Assembly: GCF_021018805.1 (NCBI RefSeq)
Contig: NW_026960609.1
Location: 1,550,001-1,614,000, forward strand
Direction: 5' to 3'
DNA: 64,000 nucleotides
DNA from: Prinia subflava
Lineage: Eukaryota; Chordata; Aves; Passeriformes; Cisticolidae
Each line of letters opens with the position of its first letter. The first letter of the stretch is position 1. Shown here piece after piece: positions 57,902-64,000 of the stretch. The notes beneath the pieces are model-generated. The model saw only the letters and a list, made by a program, of their open reading frames with translations. It did not search any database and was not told the DNA's origin. The translations under genes and the position numbers were made by a program.

Positions 57902-59676
57902 TTATTTGTTGAATTTCTTCTGCTTCTGGGTCTGAGGGCAGGTTCTGGCAAAGTGTCCTGGTTTCTTGCAGCGGAGGCAGATGATACGCTGCAGCTGGTC
58001 TGGTGGCATTGGTTGCCTGCTTGTGTTTGGTACCGCAGGTGCTGTATGCTGTGGGTGTGTAGGTCCTGAATTTCTTTCAGGTGTGCAGAACATTTCCGCC
58101 CTCCTTGAACAAGCTTCTATCATCTGGGACAGAGTAGGCAGAGGTTCTAGGGGAAGGCTAAGAATAATTCTACGACAGGTCTCGTTAGCATTCCTTTGAG
58201 CCATCTCCTTAATCAGTTCTGCCTGCACCACGGGGTCTTGTACTTGTTCCACCTGTGTCCTCAGACGATCAACAAACTGCAAGAAATTCTCTGTAGCAAA
58301 TTGTTTAATATTGACATAACTTCCTTTCCCTTCCATTGTTGGTAGCTGATAAAACATTTTCTCTGCAACAGCACTAATACTAAGTAAAATATGCTTTGAT
58401 AACACTCAAGTTTGTTTTTCTGGGCAATGCCAGACACCTTCACCACACAGGTGTTCAAGTGTAATATGTCCTTCAGTGTCTTTTGCTGCATTAGGGGTTT
58501 GATGAATCTCATGTAATAATGTTTTTAAAGCTCTTTTCCACATACCTTCCCACAGATCATACTCTGAGGGAGAAAACAGACATCTAAATAAGTCTTTGAT
58601 GTCACTGTGGCACCATCTCATTGGAATTAAAAGTGGCATGAAACATGCCTTTAATGATTGCCCTAGATCTGCAAAATTCACGTTGTATATTGCAAAGTTT
58701 CTTCTTGTCCTGGTAGGAAAGTGGCTGGTATAGCCTGGTTCCATGCTTTTTACCGACATATGTTACAGGAGCTACAGAGAAAATGCTTTCATCCACATTT
58801 GCTAGAGGTCTTAATTTCTTCTGGTCTCCCAGTGTCTGGGGATATAGGAGGTACAGCGTTTGCATACCTTTGGGGGTTGGGAAGAGGAGGCTCTCTTCCT
58901 TTGTCCTGGGTCCATGGCAGAGGCTGGACCCTTCCCGCCGCTGTGAGGCAATCGCCCCCCCCCCCCCCCTTCTGTGAGGCAATCACACCCCCCACTGTGG
59001 CTGCTGTAAGGTGAGGCAGGCCCGCCCCCTTCACTGCTGCCGCAGCAGCCAGAAGGGAGGCAGGGGGAGGAGGGGTGGGGCGGGGCTGCCGAAGGGACAA
59101 AGGGATTGGGGAAGGGGTATGGAGTAGGGGCAGGGACTGGGGGGAAGAAAGGGTTATAGGAAGAAGGAATGGGCATATGGTCAGTGCCATTGTTCTCCAG
59201 CATGTGGAGTGTGGGTCCCAGGGGACCTGCAGCATGGCCGGAGACCTGGGGAGGCATCCCACCCCTGGCTGAGTCAGCCCAAGAAAAACCCGGTGTGTTA
59301 AAAAGGTACTGGGAGGATGGTACAATATCTAAACCAGGATATAAGGGAGGATTGGGGGTGTCTGAGAGGGGGTTACATGGGGAGGTTTTCCTTGGCTGGC
59401 TGGTTTTTTGTAACTCTAGAATCTGTTTACGAGCTTGCAAAAATATGGGAATAGAGAAGCAACTTTATCATTTTTCTTTGCCTGTTCTGTGAGAACACGA
59501 CCAATGTTATCCCAAAATGAGACAGTATCTATATTCTGGAGGTCATCTTCTGGTAACTCAGTTACTAGCCAGCGCACAAATTTTTTCTGCAGCTTTTTGG
59601 AAATTCTAACATAAATTAAAAGATCTTGAAGCTGTTTTAATATATTCTTTTGGTGAACAGATAGCTGAACGCCCAT
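57902..59676 (-). pseudogene. ERV-C gag
   Basis: Gag starts at MGVQLSVHQKN (59676). It shows a matrix domain, a long Pro/Gly-rich linker (58811-59440), a capsid N-terminal domain (TRLYQPLSYQDKKKL near 58750), a major homology region near 58200-58260 (NFLQFVDRLRTQV) and one zinc knuckle, CLRCKKPGHFARTC, at about 57938-57979. Class II nucleocapsids usually have two knuckles. The second is missing or out of frame. Frameshifts break it near 59416, 58811 and 58406. A C homopolymer at 58957-58969 is one likely cause. Confidence 0.85.
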
Positions 59677-60332
59677 TTTTCAATATTTCTGAAAGCTATT
59701 TGTCCAAAATCCACCCCTCGGATGCAGTAAACCTGGCTCTACAGTCCTGTGTCCTTGAGTTACACAGGGCACAGGCAGGGCAAACCCCGGGACTGGAAGC
59801 GCTTTTCATGCCGCTTTTTTCACAGCTCCGGTGGCACTGAGGGTGTCCTGCAGCCTTGCCTGGCTTGTGGGGGACCTGCCCGTTCCGGGGGTTCCCCAAA
59901 AAACACGGCTCCCTGGGGCGGGGCGGCCCCAGAGCCCACGGAGCTCTGACCGGCAGAAAAAACAAGAAAAAAACCCCCGTGGTTTCAGCCGCAGGGTCCT
60001 AGAGCCCATCTACCACAATCCCGATGGTAAGAAATTACTCCCTCCGATTTAGGAAGTTATACCTGGGGTAACAGCCAAATGGAGGGATTTACCTGTCCTG
60101 TGAGAGTGTGGTGCCGTGCCAGGACCATCCAAGGTTCCTGTCGTAAGCCCACTCGTGATTGGGTGCAAAACACAAGCTACGAGCTTAATCCCTAAACACT
60201 TATAGCTACAGAATGTGGCCAAAAATGCTGTAGGGCAGTTGATCTTCCCAAAAGCTTCTGAGACCCTAGTTGGGGGTCTCCAGCTCACACGTGAGTTTCT
60301 AAAAATTCATAAAAAACTACTTGGGCATCAAC
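59677..60332 (-). other. ERV-C untranslated leader
   Basis: Sequence between the LTR and gag. A degenerate primer-site-like TGATGCCCAAGT on the minus strand lies next to the LTR (about 60319-60330). The rest shows nothing recognisable. Confidence 0.6.
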
Positions 60333-60660
60333 TGAAATAAATCCTCCTTTTAACCCCTCCGAGGTTCCAATGCTAGCTGAGGCCTTAGAAGGCTTTGAAG
60401 GAATATTTCATGGACAGGATAAAGGACTCCAAAAGAGGCTCCGACCCTCAGCTGCAGTTCAAGACATTTATTCCAGGTGGTGTCCATAGGGAAAGTGGGC
60501 GTGCACAGAGGGAGAGGGTCTTTTCTCAGCTCCTGCCAGGGAGGGGCAGTTTGGGACACAGCCAATAGGGTCAGAAAGGGGAGGAAGGGTTAAACGACAT
60601 GGTTATAAGCTCTAGGGGTCCCTGAGGGAGGAGAAACCATTCCCACAGGGGAATGTAACA
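60333..60660 (-). mobile_element. ERV-C 5' LTR (328 bp)
   Basis: Aligns over its full length with the 3' LTR at 49388-49714, with about 25 differences. The outer edge is followed by the target duplicate GTGGGG at 60661-60666. Confidence 0.9.
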
Positions 60661-60697
60661 GTGGGGGGCCTTCAAAAGGAGATATGCAGCTTGAACC

Positions 60698-61018
60698 ATG
60701 CAGAGGATCATGGCAGAGAACCCTTGCTGTCGGAAGACGATGGCCTGCCATGCCATTGGCAGCAACCCAACGGGCGATGGCATAGACAGAGAGGTATATC
60801 TCTGGATCGCTCTAGTGGTTCTGGGCCAAGCCACGTGCCCGATAATGGGCCAGCTCAAGGAGACTGGGCTTAGCCGAAGGCCACCCGCCGTATTTAAACC
60901 AAAAGCTCAAGCTCCATCTACTCAGGAAATGTTAAACTGTCTCTTTAAGAGCACTCGGGGCCAAGGGATTGAGGTAACCAAGAACCAAGCAAACGAACAG
61001 GCGCTGTCTAGGGATTGA
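60698..61018 (+). pseudogene. ERV-E env start
   Basis: An open frame of 106 residues where env should begin, right of ERV-C. Residues about 33-46 form a short hydrophobic segment (YLWIALVVLGQATC) that could be the signal peptide core. The rest has no clear domain. It ends about 90 bases before a solo LTR. The remaining env is missing. The only internal sequence right of that LTR is the short stretch 61855-61943. Confidence 0.45.
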
Positions 61019-61112
61019 CGGTCAGATTTACTCTCTCCAGGGAAAACCAACTCCCAGAATAGAGTATGTAAAAGGGGGTGGTGCTTGAGAAGGGAAAAAG
61101 AGGGGGGGGGGC

Positions 61113-61850
61113 TGTGGAAAATAGGGTTATTTAATTCATGTTCTATAAATAATTATAGACTGGAAACTGTAATATATTGTATAAAGGTATGTGTGTCTGC
61201 TCAACCCGCACGTTTCACGGACTTCTGTAAAGCACCTCTCCTGATCTCCCTGGTCCAAAAATAGAAGGTGAGAACACGAGGCACTGATGAGACAATGAGT
61301 ACCGATCAACCTCCCCTTGCATACCTGCAGCGAAAATTACCAGGACTTACACCAGTCGAATGCTACGTGCAGAAGAGTCATCACACACTTCTACGGCTCA
61401 AAGCAGGGACTTACACTGATCGGATGCTACGTGCAGAGGAATCATCACACACTTCTACAACGGTTAAATTACTCAAAGCAAGGACTATGGATATTAGCAT
61501 TTGAATGGGCCAAGGGATTCTTTCAGAATAAACAAACTTAATGGCCAGTGCTTAGTGGAAACAATGGGAGAAGGGCTGCCGAGGGTGAAATTAAGGGTAT
61601 TTAAGTTAAGCCTCTAGGTGGGCAAGGCATGTACCCAGCTAGAGACTCAGACTGCCAGGGTCCATGTCTCTGGGTCACCCTTGGCTCATTTTTTCCCGGG
61701 AGAAATTCTGTCAAGTAGTGTCGCTGTTTGTGGGGTTTTGTTTTTCTTATTGCTTAAAATTCTGTAATTTGATTCCAAATTTTTGTGATTTGAATTTTTA
61801 ATAAACCAAATTATTGAATTTGGTAATAAATTGTCCTGGCATTTATAACA
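61113..61850 (+). mobile_element. Solo LTR, family F, copy 1 (738 bp), in ERV-E
   Basis: It starts TGTGGAAAATAGGG and ends CATTTATAACA. An exact 4-bp duplication, GGGC, lies at 61109-61112 and 61851-61854, as in class I elements. A 64-bp tandem duplication lies in its U3 part. Related to the LTR at 62593-63238. Confidence 0.87.
61344..61471 (+). repeat. 64-bp tandem duplication in the family F LTR
   Basis: Two imperfect units start at GACTTACAC (61344 and 61408) and share GCTACGTGCAGA and TCATCACACACTTCTAC. The position in U3 resembles the enhancer repeats of gammaretroviral LTRs. The function here is not known. The second family F copy does not appear to have it. Confidence 0.8.
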
Positions 61851-61929
61851 GGGCTAATTGAACTTTTTATACTGAGATCAATAATGGGAAGATAATTGGG
61901 ATTAAGACACGAATTAAATGATGATATTA

Positions 61930-61943
61930 GAAAAGGGGGGGAT
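61930..61943 (+). other. ERV-E polypurine tract
   Basis: Purine run AGAAAAGGGGGGGA directly before the 3' LTR. Confidence 0.75.
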
Positions 61944-62592
61944 TGTAATAAATATGGTATATTAATTCGTATTTTGGTGCATGTAAACTGTAAATATGTT
62001 CTGTAAAATAAAAATGCAAGCAGGCCAGGCACGAAACCAGCTAATCTCAAGTCGGGCGACACCCAGGAACTACTATTCAGAGGAGGACAATGCCTTGCTG
62101 GGAATTGGGACTCCGCTATTGACATCAGAATGAAAGGCAAATCAGGATCGAAATCAGTCCTCCAGGGGCAGCAGAACTGCAAACTGCTCAGCTATCACCA
62201 GAGATACTATCAGGGGGACGCCTGCCTCTCCATTCAGAAATTCATCTCCCATTCATACAATGGAGGGAAGAAATTAACACCCATCCTTTCGTGGGGAAGC
62301 CCCATTCAGCAGGCAGGACTGAGGAGATGAATTTGAAAAACCACCTCAAACACAAAGAACTGTGGGGAAATCCTCTGCCGCGGGCCAAATAAACTGTATA
62401 AAACCAGGACCCCGAAACAGGCCAATTGGTGAACGAGGGGGTTACAGCGCGCTAGGGGCTGTGACTGGTTCACCCAGCAACGATCCCGGGTATCGGCTCT
62501 GTACTTCCGATTGCTGGTTTTGCCTAAATTTCTGCCTTGTAATTCTTTAATTAATAAAATATAATTTTATTAACTGGAATTAAATTGGCATT
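61944..62592 (+). mobile_element. ERV-E 3' LTR, main part
   Basis: Matches the 5' LTR from TGTAATAAATATGG to GGCATT, where a family F solo LTR was inserted. The last seven bases of the LTR (TATAACA) are at 63244-63250. Confidence 0.9.
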
Positions 62593-63238
62593 TGTGAAAA
62601 ACGTGAGATGATTAATTCATGTTCTTATGGTAAATTGGAAAATTATAAAGCTGTATAAATTTATATCAGGTAAAAGTCTATGTTTTAGGAGGTTTCTCCA
62701 TTCAGAAGGGAACAAAAGACTTTGCAGCTTTCTCAAGTATTGGGAGGGGACCTGTTGAGATGAGCCGGTATCAGCAACTCACACCTCGGGAGCCACCTTC
62801 ACAGACCATCAAGCAATATCACCCATATCTCGAACATTCATCAACTATAAGGATCCATAGAAACTGAACATTAACACATGGACTTGGGAGGGGAGCTCTT
62901 TTCAATCCAACCGGAGATGAATTTGGGTTTGAATAGCTAACCAAGAAACAAAGGGAAATATGGGGAAATATTGCCAGAGGCAGAATAAAGAGTATAAAAA
63001 CCAAGCCTCGAACATGGCAAATTCGTGTACCCAGCTAGAGACAGCAGACTGCCAGGCTCTGTGTCTCAGGGTCACCCTTGGCTATTTTCCCGGGAAAACT
63101 CTGTCAAGTAGGTATCGCTGTTTTGGGGGTTTTGCTGCCTAAAATCCTGTGATTTGATTCCTATCCAAATTTTGTGATTTGAATTTTAATAAACCAAATT
63201 ACTGAATTTGGAAATAAATTGTCCTGGCATTTATAACA
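62593..63238 (+). mobile_element. Solo LTR, family F, copy 2 (646 bp)
   Basis: It starts TGTGAAAAACGTG and ends CATTTATAACA. The duplication GCATT is at 62588-62592 and 63239-63243. A TATAAAAACC box near 62993 and an AATAAACC signal near 63189 are visible. It sits seven bases from the end of the ERV-E 3' LTR. Confidence 0.87.
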
Positions 63239-63250
63239 GCATTTATAACA

Positions 63251-63294
63251 GTTTTAACCTTAGCTTTTCTAAAATCTTCAAAATTAGTGTCTCA
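63251..63294 (-). mobile_element. ERV-A 5' LTR, piece 3 (outer end)
   Basis: The last 44 bases match 25827-25870 of the 3' LTR (CCTTAGCTTTTCTAAAATC through TAGTGTCTCA). They are followed by GTTG, the right copy of the ERV-A target duplication. Confidence 0.88.
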
Positions 63295-63344
63295 GTTGAT
63301 GTTCTTAAACTGAAACGCTACAGTTTGTTTTGCTTTTGTTTCGT

Positions 63345-63473
63345 TTTGCTGCCGGGGCGGAGCGGCGCGGAGGCAGCAGGGAAGCGGTTCCGGGGCCGGG
63401 AGGGAGGTGCCGTGCCTCGTGTGACAGCGGCTCCAAGGGGAAGCGGGGGCGGAGCCGTGCGGGGCGCGGACAG
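63345..63473 (+). other. LAMTOR3: Possible LAMTOR3 5' UTR exon
   Basis: A good donor (ACAG then GTACGG, cut at 63473/63474) and a good acceptor (TTGTCTCGCAG, ending 63710) would join an untranslated first exon to the exon with the start codon. This is inferred from splice signals only. Confidence 0.35.
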
Positions 63474-63755
63474 GTACGGCGGGGTGGGCAGGGAGCCTCC
63501 CCCGCACCCCTCTCCCTGTGCGCGGTGGTCTCGGCCCAACCGCGCGCCCTTCCCGGCGCGGCTGGGAGCGGCTCTACCACGACAGCGGGGCGGGGGGTGG
63601 CGGCTGGCCGGGCCTCGGGGACGGAGCGCGCCCTCCCTCTGGCCGCTCCCCTCCTCGGAGGCGGTGGCCGCGCCCGCGGTGACGGGGCGGCCTCTCGTCT
63701 TGTCTCGCAGGCCCGCGGAGGTGGCAGCGGCGGCAGCACCGGGTGGGCCCCAGCC

Positions 63756-63764
63756 ATGGCCGAC
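63756..63764 (+). CDS. LAMTOR3: LAMTOR3 first coding exon (start codon)
   Basis: LAMTOR3 (MP1) is a small roadblock-fold scaffold. It pairs with LAMTOR2 in the Ragulator complex on late endosomes and lysosomes, linking MEK1/ERK signalling and mTORC1 activation. The exon encodes only M-A-D before a GTGAGT donor. The start lies in a good context (CAGCCATGG). Joined to the next exon it gives the known N-terminus of this protein, and the location next to DNAJB14 is the conserved one. Confidence 0.9.
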
Positions 63765-63946
63765 GTGAGTGCGGCTCCGCGGGGCGGGCGGGACGCGGGC
63801 GGTGCCTCTGGCGGGGGTGGGGTCGGGGGATGCCGAGGTCGGGCCGGGGCTGTCCGGGCTGTGTATCGGGCCGGGTCGGGAGCTCCGGAGCTGTCCCGCC
63901 CGGTCCGAGAGGCCGTGAGTAATGCGCCGCCCGTCTGTGCCCGCAG

Positions 63947-63981
63947 GACCTGAAGCGGTTCCTGTACAAGAAGCTGCCGAG
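63947..63981 (+). CDS. LAMTOR3: LAMTOR3 second coding exon
   Basis: After the acceptor TGCCCGCAG the exon reads DLKRFLYKKLP and ends in a split codon before GTACGC. These residues form the first helix of LAMTOR3. The rest of the gene is right of the window. No defect is visible. Confidence 0.92.
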
Positions 63982-64000
63982 GTACGCGGGGCTGTGCGGG

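Larger units (their letters stand above)
49388..60660 (-). mobile_element. ERV-C, class II provirus nested in ERV-E
   Basis: A minus-strand betaretrovirus-like provirus with LTRs of 327 and 328 bp that start TGTTACATTCCCC and end TTTATTTCA. The duplication GTGGGG is exact (49382-49387 and 60661-60666). Gene order is gag, dUTPase-protease, reverse transcriptase, integrase, env. I count about 25 differences between the LTRs (roughly 7.6%). Later insertions are a 1.36-kb solo LTR in env and ERV-D in integrase. All genes carry stops or frameshifts. Confidence 0.9.
45202..63250 (+). mobile_element. ERV-E, class I provirus nested in the ERV-A 5' LTR
   Basis: A plus-strand provirus with 656-bp LTRs at both ends. 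Gag matrix and Pol C-terminal sequences are gammaretrovirus-like. Pol is heavily deleted, and the start of env is visible. It has been split by ERV-C (49388-60660), a solo LTR in the env region (61113-61850) and a solo LTR in its 3' LTR (62593-63238). Its flanks (ATTA before, GTTT after) do not form a clean target duplication, although the ERV-A LTR alignment resumes within a few bases on the other side. Confidence 0.82.
25185..63294 (-). mobile_element. ERV-A provirus (gammaretrovirus-like), expanded by nested insertions
   Basis: The outer edges are set by LTR termini TGAGACAC (minus-strand start, at 63294) and AATAAATCA (end, at 25185), with the same 4 bases, GTTG, directly outside both (25181-25184 and 63295-63298). 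A 4-bp duplication and the gamma-type Gag, Pol and Env agree. Gene order on the minus strand is 5' LTR, primer site, long leader, gag, pro-pol, env, polypurine tract, 3' LTR. The 5' LTR is in three pieces (43131-43598, 45017-45201, 63251-63294) whose summed length, about 690 bp after removing a duplicated target, equals the 686-bp 3' LTR. By rough count the two LTRs differ at about 6% of sites. Confidence 0.88.
63345..64000 (+). promoter_or_regulatory. LAMTOR3: LAMTOR3 CpG-island promoter
   Basis: The base composition changes sharply from AT-rich to GC- and CpG-rich at about 63345 and stays so to the end of the window. It covers the start codon and first introns of LAMTOR3. No TATA box is seen, as usual for CpG-island promoters. 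The exact start site cannot be read. It would lie near or downstream of 63345, in direct contact with the ERV-A edge. Confidence 0.8.

Noticed and set aside
63208..63953. Long open frames across the LAMTOR3 promoter region
   Set aside because: CpG-island composition effect. The true coding parts are the short exons at 63756-63764 and 63947-63981.

Overview
The window is avian nuclear DNA, most likely from a songbird. The evidence is a CR1 LINE 3' end, several avian-type ERVL LTRs, and the conserved neighbour pair DNAJB14 and LAMTOR3 in the same head-to-tail order as in other vertebrates. About two thirds of the window is endogenous retrovirus (ERV) sequence, and only two host genes are present. 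Labels ERV-A to ERV-H and family names are mine, for this window only.

Layout. (1) 1-10719: upstream intron sequence of DNAJB14. It carries ERV-G (minus strand, class II, gag plus 5' LTR, running off the left edge), which was inserted into the 3' LTR of a small element ERV-H (minus, 2387-4968), and a solo LTR of the ERV-H family at 5987-6410. (2) 10720-19162: six coding exons of DNAJB14, from the J domain to the stop codon, with one antisense ERVL LTR in the last intron. (3) 19163-25184: 3' UTR and intergenic DNA, one ERVL LTR and a CR1 fragment. (4) 25185-63294: one minus-strand gammaretrovirus-like provirus, ERV-A, with a 4-bp target duplication (GTTG) on its outer edges. It has been blown apart by later insertions. 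(5) 63295-64000: the CpG-island promoter and first coding exons of LAMTOR3.

The nest. Inside ERV-A lie solo LTRs at 26600, 28547, 32897, 39887 and 43599 (the last with another solo LTR inside it), an ERVL-type LTR near 39158, a young plus-strand deleted class II provirus (ERV-B, 33876-38321), and a plus-strand class I provirus, ERV-E (45202-63250). ERV-E sits within ERV-A's 5' LTR. ERV-E in turn contains a class II minus-strand provirus, ERV-C (49388-60660). ERV-C contains a 1.36-kb solo LTR in env and a small LTR-env-LTR element, ERV-D (53223-54903), in its integrase gene. The deepest path is host > ERV-A > ERV-E > ERV-C > ERV-D. Most edges are fixed by exact or near-exact target-site duplications that I read directly.

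How it works together. DNAJB14 encodes an ER-membrane J-domain co-chaperone, and LAMTOR3 encodes a scaffold subunit of the late-endosomal Ragulator/MAPK complex. No viral gene here is fully intact: stops, frameshifts, deletions and insertions affect all of them. The points most worth following are the fourfold nesting, the conflict between nesting order and LTR divergence (ERV-E looks younger than ERV-C inside it), the nearly identical LTRs of deleted ERV-B, and ERV-A's LTR edge about 50 bp from the LAMTOR3 CpG island.
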